Source: an uncultured Alistipes sp. (lineage in GTDB: Bacteria; Bacteroidota; Bacteroidia; Bacteroidales; Rikenellaceae). From it: a stretch of DNA of 64,000 nt. Positions 51,444 through 60,389 of the stretch are shown here, piece after piece. The notes under the pieces were generated by a model that saw only the letters and a program-made list of their open reading frames with translations, was not told the DNA's origin and made no database searches. The DNA is taken from positions 124,001 to 188,000 of the forward strand of contig CAJUAV010000001.1 of the NCBI GenBank assembly GCA_910584485.1. Direction: 5' to 3'. Numbering within the stretch: position 1 is the first letter of the stretch; each line of letters begins with the position of its first letter. The position numbers and the translations under genes were made by a program.

Positions 51444-52622
51444 ATGAATAAAAAGATCCTGTTGCTCGGCTCGGGAGAGCTGGGAAAAGAGTTCGTGATC
51501 GCGGCACAGCGGCTGGGACAGACCGTCGTCGCCTGCGACAAATACGCCGGTGCGCCGGCGATGCAGGTGGCCGACGCCTGCGAGGTGTTCGACATGCTCG
51601 ACGGCGATGCGCTGGCGGCGGTCGTCGCCAAGCACCGTCCCGACCTGATCGTGCCCGAGATCGAGGCGATCCGCACCGAGCGCCTCTACGATTTCGAGCG
51701 CGAGGGGATCCGCGTCGTGCCGAGCGCCCGCGCGGTCAACTACACGATGAACCGCAAGGCGATCCGCGACCTGGCCGCCAAGGAGCTGGGGCTGAAGACG
51801 GCCGCCTATTTCTATGCGAAGAGTTTCGACGAACTGCGCGAGGCGGCTGCGAAGATCGGCTACCCGTGCGTCGTGAAGCCGCTCATGTCGTCGTCGGGCA
51901 AGGGACAGTCGGTGGTCCGTTCGGAGGCCGATCTGGAGCACGCCTGGCAGTACGGCTGCGAGGGTTCGCGCGGCGATATCAAGGAGCTCATCGTCGAGGA
52001 GTTCATCCGCTTCGACAGCGAAATCACGCTCCTCACGGTAACGCAGCAGAACGGCCCGACGCTCTTCTGCCCGCCGATCGGTCACGTGCAGCAGAGCGGC
52101 GACTACCGCGAGAGCTTCCAGATGCCCGCCATTTCGGACGAGCACCTGCGCGAGGCGCAGCGCATGGCCGCCGCCGTGACAGAGGCGCTGACGGGTGCCG
52201 GCATCTGGGGCGTGGAGTTCTTCTTGAGCCACGAGAAGGGGGTCTATTTCTCGGAGCTCTCGCCCCGTCCGCACGACACGGGCATGGTGACGCTCGCCGG
52301 AACGCAGAACCTGAACGAGTTCGAGCTGCACCTGCGCGCCGTGCTCGGGCTGCCGATTCCCGCCGTCACGTTCGAGCGGATGGGTGCCAGCGCCGTCATC
52401 CTGGCCGACGAGGCTTCAGCCGAGGCACCCGCCTACGAGGGCATCGAGGCGGCGCTCGCCGACAACCCCTGCACCGACATCCGCATCTTCGGCAAGCCGT
52501 CGGCCCGCAAGAACCGCCGCATGGGCGTCGTAGTGGGGTATGCCCCCCACGGATCGAACCTCGACGAGCTGCGCGACCGCGTAAAGGCCGCCGCCGCCCG
52601 CGTGAAGGTGATTTGTAAATAG
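51444..52622 (+). CDS. purT: Formate-dependent phosphoribosylglycinamide formyltransferase
   Basis: 392 residues. ATP-grasp enzyme: N-terminal LLLGSGELGKE, 'CVVKPLMSSSGKGQSVV' (ATP-binding loop), GIWGVEFF and 'FSELSPRPHDTGMVTL', all as in PurT. It makes formylglycinamide ribotide from formate, ATP and GAR in purine synthesis, an alternative to the folate-dependent PurN. It ends at a bidirectional terminator shared with the aminotransferase gene. Confidence 0.95.
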   Translation: MNKKILLLGSGELGKEFVIAAQRLGQTVVACDKYAGAPAMQVADACEVFDMLDGDALAAVVAKHRPDLIVPEIEAIRTERLYDFEREGIRVVPSARAVNYTMNRKAIRDLAAKELGLKTAAYFYAKSFDELREAAAKIGYPCVVKPLMSSSGKGQSVVRSEADLEHAWQYGCEGSRGDIKELIVEEFIRFDSEITLLTVTQQNGPTLFCPPIGHVQQSGDYRESFQMPAISDEHLREAQRMAAAVTEALTGAGIWGVEFFLSHEKGVYFSELSPRPHDTGMVTLAGTQNLNEFELHLRAVLGLPIPAVTFERMGASAVILADEASAEAPAYEGIEAALADNPCTDIRIFGKPSARKNRRMGVVVGYAPHGSNLDELRDRVKAAAARVKVICK

Positions 52623-52646
52623 GTTCCGAACGAACTCCGCAAACGC

Positions 52647-52682
52647 AAAGCAGGCTCCTTTTTTAAAGGAGCCTGCTTTTTT
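52647..52682. terminator. Bidirectional terminator between purT and the aminotransferase gene
   Basis: Stem AAAGCAGGCTCCTTT with its complement, flanked by T runs on both strands. Confidence 0.9.
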
Positions 52683-52701
52683 CGATGCGGATGCCTCGGG
52701 C

Positions 52702-53889
52702 CTATTTCCCGAATTTCGCCAGCACGTTGTCCGTCGCCTTTTTGAGGAGCTCTTCGGGGCAGCAGAGGGTGATGCGGATGTAGCCGTTGCCCTCCGAACC
52801 GAAGATGCCGCCCGGGGTGAGGAAGACGTCGCACTGCTCCATCACCTCGTCCGAGAAGCTGAAGCTGTCGCCCTGGTAGCCCTCGGGAAGCTCGGCCCAG
52901 ATGAAGAGGCCCGCCTGGTGTTCGCGGTAGCGGCAGCCGAGCGCATCGAGCAGGGCGTAAGCCTGCCGCTCGCGGCCGTAGTAGATGGCGTTGAGCTCCT
53001 CGAACCACTCGTCGCCGAGGGCGAGCGCCGTCTCGGCGGCGGCCTGGATGGGGTAGAACATGCCCGAGTCCATGTTCGACTTGAAGGTCAGGATCGAATC
53101 GATCCACTCCTTTTTGCCGACCACGACGCCCACGCGCCAGCCGGCCATCGAGTGGCCCTTCGAAAGCGAGTTGAGCTCAAGCGCCACCTCGCGGGCACCC
53201 TCGATCTCCATGATCGAAATCGGCGCCGCCGCGTTGCGGATGAAGCTGTAGGGGTTGTCGTGCACGATCAGGATGTTATGCTTGGCACCGAAGGCGACGA
53301 TCTTTTCGAAGAGCTCGCGCGTCGGTGTCTGGCCCGTCGGCATGTTGGGGTAGTTGACGAGCATCATGCGCACGCCGTCGAGCCCCGCCTGCTCGATCGC
53401 CTCGAAATCGGGATAGAAACCGGTCTCCTTGTTCAGGGCGTAGGTCACCATCCGACCGCCTGCGAGCCGTACGGCGGCCGAGTAGGTCGGATAGCCCGGG
53501 TTCGGCACCAGCACCTTGTCGCCCGCATTGAGGAAGGTCATGCAGATGTGCATGATGCCCTCTTTCGAGCCGATCAGCGGCAGCACCTCGGCGTTGTAGT
53601 CGAGCTCCGTGCGATACCACTTGCGATACCAGTCGGCAAAAGCCTTGCGCAGGATGGGTTCACCCTTGTAGGACATGTATTTGTGCACGTCGGGCCGCTC
53701 GGCCTCCTTTGCCAGCCGCTCGATGACCGAACGGTGGGGCGGCAGGTCGGGACTGCCCATCGCCAGCTTGATGATCTGACGGCCCGTCGAGGCTTCGATC
53801 TCTCCGATCTCGCGCAGACGCCGCGAGAAATAGTACTCTCCGGTGCCGTCCAAACGGTGTGAACGGTCGATGTTTACTGCTTTTGCCAT
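52702..53889 (-). CDS. Class I/II PLP-dependent aminotransferase
   Basis: 395 residues. Fold-type I motifs: MGSPDLPPH, IGSKEGIMHI, PNPGYPTYS, NYPNMPTGQ, and the PLP Lys in SLSKGHSMAGWRVG, with an Arg in GYIRITLCC. The IGSKEG and NPGYP features recall LL-diaminopimelate aminotransferases of Gram-positive and chlamydial types, but substrate cannot be fixed from sequence alone. It has its own TATTTTTG box (53912-53919, minus). Cytoplasmic. Confidence 0.88.
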   Translation of the reverse strand: MAKAVNIDRSHRLDGTGEYYFSRRLREIGEIEASTGRQIIKLAMGSPDLPPHRSVIERLAKEAERPDVHKYMSYKGEPILRKAFADWYRKWYRTELDYNAEVLPLIGSKEGIMHICMTFLNAGDKVLVPNPGYPTYSAAVRLAGGRMVTYALNKETGFYPDFEAIEQAGLDGVRMMLVNYPNMPTGQTPTRELFEKIVAFGAKHNILIVHDNPYSFIRNAAAPISIMEIEGAREVALELNSLSKGHSMAGWRVGVVVGKKEWIDSILTFKSNMDSGMFYPIQAAAETALALGDEWFEELNAIYYGRERQAYALLDALGCRYREHQAGLFIWAELPEGYQGDSFSFSDEVMEQCDVFLTPGGIFGSEGNGYIRITLCCPEELLKKATDNVLAKFGK

Positions 53890-53911
53890 ATCGTTTGAGG
53901 TTTTGTTGTTA

Positions 53912-53919
53912 CAAAAATA
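53912..53919 (-). promoter_or_regulatory. Promoter -7 box for the aminotransferase gene
   Basis: Minus-strand TATTTTTG, 22 nt before the ATG; the -33 region is weak. Confidence 0.5.
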
Positions 53920-53935
53920 ACAAAAAAGTCGCTAA

Positions 53936-53953
53936 TCGCGCCCGCGGGCGCGA
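53936..53953. repeat. 18-bp perfect GC palindrome
   Basis: TCGCGCCCGCGGGCGCGA is self-complementary throughout. It lies between the aminotransferase promoter and the end of the acetyltransferase-like gene. It could be part of a terminator for that gene or a protein-binding site. Confidence 0.6.
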
Positions 53954-54013
53954 CATTTTTCTTCCCGTTTTTCTTCGGGAGGATTCAACGCGCTGTAAAA
54001 CACGAACTTATTT

Positions 54014-54640
54014 TCATCTTGGGCCCGCTTCGAGCTTTTCGAACAGCTCCGCCACGTCGCGTCCGTCGGCGAGCGCATGATGGAGCGTCACGGAAATCGG
54101 AAGCAGCCGGCGCTCCCCCTCGTGCACGAGCTTTCCGGTAGAGATGCGCGGCACGGAGTCGCCTCGTCCGAAAGAGACGGCGTGTTTCATCTCCGAAAAC
54201 GCGAACCAGGGCAGGGCGGAGTAGCGGATCAGGTCTTCGCGCCCCGCATGTTCGGAAAAGGAGAGCCCGCGGCCGTTTTTCACGCGTGCGATCTCCTGCT
54301 CGGCATGCAGCCGGAAACGGTCGAAATCCGCGTCGTATTCGAAGAAGCCGAAGCCGAACGTGCCGTCGTCGCGCCCGATGGTGGGCGACAGATGAATCGC
54401 GTCGTACCGCACCACGCGGTCGCCTTCGATGCGCAGCTTGAAAGCCTCCGTCTCGTTTACGCATTGCAGCAGCGCATGCACCGAGTACAGAAAGAAAGGC
54501 TTTTGCTCCTCCCTGCATCGGCGGAAGCTCTTCGTGAAATCGACCGAGGCGGTAATGCCGAAAAAGGGGTCGTCGAAAGTCGAGAAAAATTCGAAATGTT
54601 CCTTTCGGTTCCAGCTGTCCAAATCAATCGTCCGTTTCAT
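54014..54640 (-). CDS. Chloramphenicol acetyltransferase-like protein
   Basis: 208 residues, the usual CAT length. 'LDSWNRKEHFEFF' at the N-terminus and the catalytic HHALADG (His188, Asp192) near the C-terminus fit the CAT trimer family. Such CAT-like proteins occur in many gut Bacteroidota and need not confer resistance. No mobile element is seen near it. Start at 54640 lies 21 nt after the -7 box of a promoter repeat. It stands alone. Confidence 0.85.
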   Translation of the reverse strand: MKRTIDLDSWNRKEHFEFFSTFDDPFFGITASVDFTKSFRRCREEQKPFFLYSVHALLQCVNETEAFKLRIEGDRVVRYDAIHLSPTIGRDDGTFGFGFFEYDADFDRFRLHAEQEIARVKNGRGLSFSEHAGREDLIRYSALPWFAFSEMKHAVSFGRGDSVPRISTGKLVHEGERRLLPISVTLHHALADGRDVAELFEKLEAGPR

Positions 54641-54661
54641 GGCAAGTGCCTTTATGATCCG

Positions 54662-54790
54662 TAAAGATACGCATAAGCCGAGAGCAAATGCAAATTTATT
54701 TGCGATTTGCCGAGGCTGCGTATCATCGGCGAAGCCAAAGACGCATGAGCGAGGGCAGAAGCAAGCCCGTCTGCATGTTGCCGAGCAGAA
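54662..54790 (-). repeat. Two-unit promoter-bearing repeat array
   Basis: Units start at about 54670 and 54742 (72 nt apart) with CGCAT(A/G)AGC.GAG, GCA and TTGCCGAG in common with the arrays at 12183 and 49271. The unit next to the gene gives TTTG, 21 nt, TATCTTTA on the minus strand. This array has drifted further than the other two. Confidence 0.65.
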
Positions 54791-54904
54791 CATTTCCGAG
54801 GCAACCGCAGCTCCGACACAGCCCTGCGGAAGGGCGCAAAAAAAACGCAACGAAGGCCCTTTTCAGGCGATTCGTTGCGCTTCGCGTTTCGTCTGCGTTC
54901 GTCG

Positions 54905-56569
54905 CTACATCGCAAACAGGATGAAGATCTGCGCCGTCAGCACGCGCAGGAACATCACCACGGGATAGACGGTCGAATAGCCCACGGCAGGCATGTCGTT
55001 GCCCGCGACGCCGTTGGCGTAGGCCAGTGCCGGAGGATCGGTCATCGAGCCCGCGACCATGCCCATGAGCGTATAGTAGTTCATCTTGAGCACCAGACGG
55101 GCGAAGACGCCTACTAACAGCAGGGGCAGCACCGTGATGACGGCACCGTAGCCGATCCAGCGATAGCCGCCCCCCGCCACGGCGTCGACGAAGCCTTCGC
55201 CCGCACCCAGTCCGACGCAGGCCAGGAAGAGGGCGATGCCCACCTCGCGCAGCATGAGGTTGGCGCTCATCGTGGTGTAGGTCACCAGGTGGAAATGGGG
55301 GCCGAAGCGGCCGATCAGAATCGCCAGGATGAGCGGGCCGCCCGCCAGACCCAGCTTGACGGGCTGCGGCACGTTGAGCAGCGGAATCGATCCGAGCAGC
55401 ACGCCGAGGGCGATGCCGACGAAGATCGTCACGAGGTTCGGGTGGTCGAGTTTCTTGAGCGAGTTGCCCAGCACGTCGGCCACCTTGTTGACCGACTTCT
55501 CGGGTCCCACGACCATCACGCGGTCGCCCACCTGCAACTCGAGACCCTGGTAGGGGAGCAGGTCGACGCCCGCACGGTTGACGCGCGTCAGCGTAATGCC
55601 GTATTTCGTGCGCAGGCGCAGGTCGGAGAATTTCTTGCCGTTGATCTCGGGACGCGTGATGAGGATGCGGCGCGAAATGAGGGTGGCGTTCGGAACGTTG
55701 TGGCCCCACTCCTCGTCGCTCATCTCGACCGCGTGGCCGAGGAAGGCGGTGACGGCCTCCGTGTCCTCCGTTTGGCAGATCGTGCGCAGACGGTCGCCCA
55801 GGTGGAGCTTCGTTTCGCCGTCGGCCATCGTCAGCGTGCCGTCGGCGTGCATGACGCGCGAAATGACGAACTGGCGGTTGATCAGGTCGCGCACATACTC
55901 CACCGTGCGCCCTTCGAGCAGCTCGTTCGTGAACTCGATCGAAAACTTGTCGGCCAGCTTCTGCTCCTGCGAGAGGGCCGCCAGCGCCTTGTCCTCCTCC
56001 TCGAAGCGCACGCGCAGCGCGAAGCGCAGCACGATGAGCGTCAGGATGATGCCCACGACGCCGAGCGGATAGGCCACCGCGTAGCCGAGCGCGATCGACG
56101 GATCGTTGTAGCCCGTCGTGTCGGCATAGGCCTGCTGGGCGGCACCCAGCCCGGGGGTGTTCGTGACGGCGCCCGAGAGAATACCGACCATCGTCGGCAC
56201 GGGTACGCCCGTCACCAGGTGCAGCACGCCCGCCGTGGCGACGCCCAGCAGCACGATGGCCACGGCGCAGCCGACGAGTTGCATGCCGCCGTGCTTGAAC
56301 GACGAAAAGAAGCTCGGGCCGACCTGCAAACCGATCGAAAAGACGAAGAGGATCAAGCCGAACTCCTGCGCGAAATGGCGGATCTCGTTGTCGATCGACA
56401 TGCCGAAATGGCTCATGGCGATGCCGACGAAGAGGATCCACGTCACCCCGAGCGAAATGCCGCAGATGCGGATCTTGCCGAGCAGGATGCCGATCGTGAT
56501 GACCAGCGAGATGACGAGCACCGCCTGGGCGATGCCCGTACCGAAAAAGAGGTTATACAACCACTCCAT
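54905..56569 (-). CDS. AspT/YidE-type putative transporter
   Basis: 554 residues. Two membrane halves, each with the conserved GLxVGxxFF-type and G.L.GA.TNTP-type loops ('FSIGLQVGPSFFSSF', 'GILSGAVTNTPGLGAAQQ' and 'MGMVAGSMTDPPALAYAN'), surround two soluble TrkA-C-like domains in the middle ('HLGDRLRTIC', 'QVGDRVMVVG'). This is the plan of the YidE/YbjL/AspT family, of which AspT exchanges aspartate and alanine. The substrate here is unknown. A TATCTTTG box at 56609-56616 (minus) is its promoter. Confidence 0.87.
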   Translation of the reverse strand: MEWLYNLFFGTGIAQAVLVISLVITIGILLGKIRICGISLGVTWILFVGIAMSHFGMSIDNEIRHFAQEFGLILFVFSIGLQVGPSFFSSFKHGGMQLVGCAVAIVLLGVATAGVLHLVTGVPVPTMVGILSGAVTNTPGLGAAQQAYADTTGYNDPSIALGYAVAYPLGVVGIILTLIVLRFALRVRFEEEDKALAALSQEQKLADKFSIEFTNELLEGRTVEYVRDLINRQFVISRVMHADGTLTMADGETKLHLGDRLRTICQTEDTEAVTAFLGHAVEMSDEEWGHNVPNATLISRRILITRPEINGKKFSDLRLRTKYGITLTRVNRAGVDLLPYQGLELQVGDRVMVVGPEKSVNKVADVLGNSLKKLDHPNLVTIFVGIALGVLLGSIPLLNVPQPVKLGLAGGPLILAILIGRFGPHFHLVTYTTMSANLMLREVGIALFLACVGLGAGEGFVDAVAGGGYRWIGYGAVITVLPLLLVGVFARLVLKMNYYTLMGMVAGSMTDPPALAYANGVAGNDMPAVGYSTVYPVVMFLRVLTAQIFILFAM

Positions 56570-56608
56570 AAAGACTGTAACTAACCAGTGAATTGCTTAA
56601 ATGATCGG

Positions 56609-56616
56609 CAAAGATA
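56609..56616 (-). promoter_or_regulatory. Promoter -7 box for AspT/YidE-type gene
   Basis: Minus-strand TATCTTTG, 39 nt before the ATG; a T-rich -33 region lies about 18-20 nt upstream. Confidence 0.6.
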
Positions 56617-56683
56617 CGATTTATTACAGAATTTGAAAAACTTTTCCCGTTCGGGCGGAAAGTTTTCCCGAAAGGCTGCGGCG

Positions 56684-57376
56684 TCAATAGAGGTATCGCT
56701 CCATGAGCGGAACGAGCAGCGCCGTGGCCAGCCCCATCAGAGCCATCGCCAGTCCGCTCAACGCCCCCTCGACGGCTCCCGTCTCGATGGCGCGCGCCGT
56801 GCCGATGCCGTGGGCGGCGGCCCCCAGCGCGAAGCCGAAAGCCTCGCGTTCGCGCACCCCGCTGCGGCGGAGCAGCGCGGGTCCGAAGATCGAGCCGAAG
56901 ATGCCGACGCAGAAGACCACGACGGAGGTGAGCGTGGTGATGCCGCCGAGCGGCTCCGCGATCGAGACGGCGATCGGCACGGTGACCGATTTCGGGGCGA
57001 GCGAGTGGAGGATCGACCGCTCGACGCCGAAGCAGGCGGCGATGTAGACGACGCTCAAAACCCCTGCGACGCACCCCGCGAGGGTGGCGACGCAGACGGG
57101 CCCGAGGTTGCTGCGCAGCCGCTCGCGCTGTTCGTAGAGCAGGTAGCCGAGGGCGACGACCGACAGATCGAGGGCGAAATCGAGCACGCGCGTCGCCTCG
57201 CGGTAGCGGGCGTAGGGAATCCCCGTCAGATGCAGAAAGACGATCAGGGCGACGAACGTCAGGAGCACGGGATGCAGCAGCGGAGCGCGCAGGCGTCGGT
57301 AGAGGGCGCCGCACCCGACGAAGAGGGCGACCGAGAGGGTCAGCAGAAACAGATCGGATCGGAAAAGCATGTTCAT
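56684..57376 (-). CDS. lrgB: LrgB-family membrane protein
   Basis: 230 residues with seven or so hydrophobic segments and the LrgB core ('LAPKSVTVPIAVSIAEPLGG', 'GAAAHGIGTARAIE'). LrgB works with LrgA, for example as the CidB/LrgB partner in holin-like or pyruvate-uptake systems of other bacteria. The start overlaps the end of lrgA by 4 nt (ATGA). Last gene of the feoAB-lrgA-lrgB operon. Confidence 0.88.
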   Translation of the reverse strand: MNMLFRSDLFLLTLSVALFVGCGALYRRLRAPLLHPVLLTFVALIVFLHLTGIPYARYREATRVLDFALDLSVVALGYLLYEQRERLRSNLGPVCVATLAGCVAGVLSVVYIAACFGVERSILHSLAPKSVTVPIAVSIAEPLGGITTLTSVVVFCVGIFGSIFGPALLRRSGVREREAFGFALGAAAHGIGTARAIETGAVEGALSGLAMALMGLATALLVPLMERYLY

Positions 57377-57735
57377 ACCCGTTTTCGGTTCGGCCGCCGT
57401 CGCAGCAGGCGGTCCGTATAGCGGAATGCGTGGCCCGTGACGAGGAGCACGATGCAGGTCGAGACGACGGCCGCCGCCGCGATCGCCCACAGGTGTTCGA
57501 GCAGGATGGCGTACGACTCGATCAGCCCGACCCCGTACGGAACGAAGAAGAGGGCCATCGAACCGAGCAGGAAGCGGGCGACGGGACGCACCTGTTCGGC
57601 ATCGGCCCAGCCGAGGGTCAGCGCGGCGAAGAGGAGCACCATGCCGAAGATGTTGCCCGAGACATGGCCGCCCGTCGCTTCGCTCAACAGTTGGCCCGCG
57701 AGGCGGCAGGCGAGGATCCACAGCACCCCCTTCAT
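57373..57735 (-). CDS. lrgA: LrgA/CidA-family membrane protein
   Basis: 120 residues with four hydrophobic helices ('GVLWILACRLAGQLL', 'GMVLLFAALTLGW', 'MALFFVPYGVGLI', 'AAAAVVSTCIVLLV') and the conserved FVPYGVGL motif of the LrgA family. It overlaps feoB by 4 nt at its start and lrgB by 4 nt at its end, so the three genes are translationally coupled. A link of LrgAB to iron uptake is not established; the coupling is the main clue. Confidence 0.87.
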   Translation of the reverse strand: MKGVLWILACRLAGQLLSEATGGHVSGNIFGMVLLFAALTLGWADAEQVRPVARFLLGSMALFFVPYGVGLIESYAILLEHLWAIAAAAVVSTCIVLLVTGHAFRYTDRLLRRRPNRKRV

Positions 57736-60296
57736 CGCTTCGGCGTTTCGGTGTCGCGACGGCGGTCGCACGATCGGTCGCCGCATGCGGAGCAGGGGTT
57801 GCGGCGTCCGCGACGCCCGAAGCGGCGGTGCAGGTAGCGGACCACGACGACGACGGTCAGCAGCAGGATCCCCCGCACGGTCCACAGCTGCCAGTCGATC
57901 GGGCCTGCAAGCAGCGTCGCGAGGCGGTAGACGAGCCAGGCGGCGCCCCACGCCACGAGCGTGTCGTAGAGTACGGCGGCGAGAGCCCAGCGCCATCCCG
58001 ATTCGGTCGCGATGGCCGAAATGGTGGCGATGCAGGGGAAATAGAGCAGCACGAAGACGAGGAAGGCGAGCGCGGCGGCGGTGTCGAAAGTACCCTCCGT
58101 GACGATCTTTTCGCCGAGCGTGGCCTCGCCCGTGCCGTCGGCGGCGGGAAGGGCCGCCGCGGGATCGCTCTCCGCCTCGGGCGTGTAGAGCACGCCCATC
58201 GTGCTCACGATGATCTCCTTGGCCGGCACGCCCGTGAGCAGCGCCACGCCCGCCTTCCAGTCGAGCCCGAGCGGCGCGAAGAGGGGACGGCACAGGTGAC
58301 CGAGGCGGCCGAGGTAGGAGGTCTCGTAGCGGTTCGCCTCGGGCACGTCGGCCGCGGGGCGGGGGTAATAGCTCAAAAACCAGACGACCACCGAGGCGAC
58401 GAGGATCATGCCGCCCATCTTTTTCAGATACTGGGCGCACTTGTCCCACATGTGCGAGAGGGTCGTTTTCCAGGTCGGCATGCGGTAGGGCGGCAGCTCC
58501 ATGACGAAGGGCGTCTCGTCGACGGGGAAGAGGAAGCGCCGCATGAGGCGGGCCGTCAGGATGCCCGTCAGAATGCCCAGCACGTAGAGACCCGTCATGA
58601 CGAGCCCCGCCGAGGCGGGGAAGAAGGCGGCCGTCAGCAGGATGAAGACCGGCAGACGGGCGCTGCACGACATGAAGGGGGTGATGAGGATCGTAATCAG
58701 GCGGCTCGAACGGCTCTCGATCGTGCGGCAGGCGAGGATGGCGGGCACGTTGCAGCCGAAGCCCATCACGAGCGGAATGAACGACTTGCCGTGCAGTCCC
58801 GCGCGGTGCATCACGCGGTCCATGATGAAGGCGGCGCGCGCCAGGTAGCCCGAATCCTCCATGAACGAAATGAAGACGTAGAGGATCATGATGTTGGGCA
58901 GGAAGACGATGACCGATCCCACGCCGCCGATCACCCCGTCGACCACCAGATCGCGCAGCACGCCCGCGGGCAGCAGCCGTTCGGCCGCGCCGCCGATCCA
59001 GCCGACGAGCGTCTCGATCCACGCCTGCGGATAGGCGCCGAGCGAGAAGGTGCACCAGAACATGAGCCCCATGAGCAGCAGGAAGATCGGATAGCCCCAC
59101 AGCTTGTGCGTGACGAAAGTGTCGATCAGCTCGGTCGCCGAGTGCTCCTCGCCCTTGCCCGCGGTGTAGGTCTCCTTCAGGGCGCCCGAGATGAAGCCGT
59201 ATTTCTGGTTGGCGAAGGCCGTCTCGACGTCCTCGCCGAGCGCTTCGGTGATGCGGCGCACGCCGCGGTCGCGCAGTTCGCACCACGCCTCGTAGCGGGG
59301 GCAGTCGCGCAGCTGCTCCTCGACCCGCCGGTCCCCTTCGAGCAGCTTCATGGCGTAGTAGCGCGGCGGGAAGACGTTCGGCAGCTCGTCGCGGTGCAGG
59401 CTCATGTCGCCGTTGAGCGGCTGGAGCTGCTCCTCGATGACGTTGCCCTGGCGGATGTGGATGTGGCGCACGCGGTCGTCGCGGTTTTCGTAGACGGCGA
59501 TCACCGTGTCGAGCAGCTCCTCGATGCCCCGTCCGTTGCGCGCCTCGACGGGGACCATCGGTACGCCCAGCATGCGCCCCAGGTGTTCGTGGTCGAGCTT
59601 CGCGCCGCGGGCTCGCAACTCGTCGTACATGTTCAGGGCGATCACCATGCGGGGGTTGATGTCGATCAGCTCGGTCGTGAGAAAGAGGTTGCGCTCGAGG
59701 TTCGAGGCGACGACCGCATTGACGATCACGTCGGGCGTCTCGTGGGCGATGTGGTCGCGCACGTAGCGCTCTTCGGGCGTGTAGGCCGAGAGGGCGTAGG
59801 TGCCGGGCAGGTCGGTGATTTCGAGGCGGTAGCCGCGGTAGTGGCGCACGCCGCCCTTGGCACCGACCGTCACGCCGCTGTAGTTGCCCACGTGTTCGTG
59901 GCCGCCCGAAATGGCGTTGAAGAGGGAGGTCTTGCCGCTGTTCGGGTTGCCGACGAGGGCCACCGAAATCGTGCGGCTGCGGCTGTCGACCACCTCGTCG
60001 AGCGAGGCGGGCGCCGCCACCTCGGCCCCGTAGTGCGCCTCGCGCTCGGAGGCGAGCAGCCGCTGCGCCTCCTCGTCCGAGAGGACGACGACCATCGCGG
60101 CCTCGCTGCGCCGCAGCGAGACCTCGTAATCCATGATTTTGTATTTGATCGGGTCCTTGAGGGGGGCGTTGAGCACGACTTCGACCCGCTGACCGCGGAT
60201 GAAGCCCATCTCGACGATGCGGCGGCGAAAGCCGCCGTGCCCCGTAACCTTCAGAATCGTAGCCGATTCACCCGTTTTGAGTTCGGACAGACGCAT
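57732..60296 (-). CDS. feoB: FeoA-FeoB fusion ferrous iron transporter with Cys-rich tail
   Basis: 854 residues. Residues 1-75 form a FeoA domain ('GFRRRIVEMGFIRGQRVEVV'). The GTPase domain has GNPNSGKTS (116-124), NYSGVTVGAKGG, DLPGTYAL and NMYD. A two-half membrane domain with Gate motifs follows (FGCNVPAILACR). The last ~25 residues read 'RNPCSACGDRSCDRRR', like the FeoB-associated Cys-rich protein that is separate in many Bacteroidota. It imports Fe2+ across the inner membrane. A TATCTTTG box lies upstream at 60330-60337 (minus). FeoA at the N-terminus is common in this phylum; the added Cys tail is less so. Confidence 0.95.
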   Translation of the reverse strand: MRLSELKTGESATILKVTGHGGFRRRIVEMGFIRGQRVEVVLNAPLKDPIKYKIMDYEVSLRRSEAAMVVVLSDEEAQRLLASEREAHYGAEVAAPASLDEVVDSRSRTISVALVGNPNSGKTSLFNAISGGHEHVGNYSGVTVGAKGGVRHYRGYRLEITDLPGTYALSAYTPEERYVRDHIAHETPDVIVNAVVASNLERNLFLTTELIDINPRMVIALNMYDELRARGAKLDHEHLGRMLGVPMVPVEARNGRGIEELLDTVIAVYENRDDRVRHIHIRQGNVIEEQLQPLNGDMSLHRDELPNVFPPRYYAMKLLEGDRRVEEQLRDCPRYEAWCELRDRGVRRITEALGEDVETAFANQKYGFISGALKETYTAGKGEEHSATELIDTFVTHKLWGYPIFLLLMGLMFWCTFSLGAYPQAWIETLVGWIGGAAERLLPAGVLRDLVVDGVIGGVGSVIVFLPNIMILYVFISFMEDSGYLARAAFIMDRVMHRAGLHGKSFIPLVMGFGCNVPAILACRTIESRSSRLITILITPFMSCSARLPVFILLTAAFFPASAGLVMTGLYVLGILTGILTARLMRRFLFPVDETPFVMELPPYRMPTWKTTLSHMWDKCAQYLKKMGGMILVASVVVWFLSYYPRPAADVPEANRYETSYLGRLGHLCRPLFAPLGLDWKAGVALLTGVPAKEIIVSTMGVLYTPEAESDPAAALPAADGTGEATLGEKIVTEGTFDTAAALAFLVFVLLYFPCIATISAIATESGWRWALAAVLYDTLVAWGAAWLVYRLATLLAGPIDWQLWTVRGILLLTVVVVVRYLHRRFGRRGRRNPCSACGDRSCDRRRDTETPKR

Positions 60297-60329
60297 CTTC
60301 TTCTTCGTTTAAATGCCTGTTGCGGCATG

Positions 60330-60337
60330 CAAAGATA
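60330..60337 (-). promoter_or_regulatory. Promoter -7 box for feoAB operon
   Basis: Minus-strand TATCTTTG, 33 nt before the ATG; no clear -33 element. I see no convincing Fur-type box. Confidence 0.6.
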
Positions 60338-60389
60338 CGTCATCCGCGCCGATCTTGTGCTCCCCAAAAGTCGGTATTTTGCGTTTCGC

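Noticed and set aside
54014..54640. Acquired chloramphenicol resistance gene
   Set aside because: Base use matches the surroundings and no transposon or integron is near. CAT-like proteins are widespread in such genomes, and resistance cannot be claimed.
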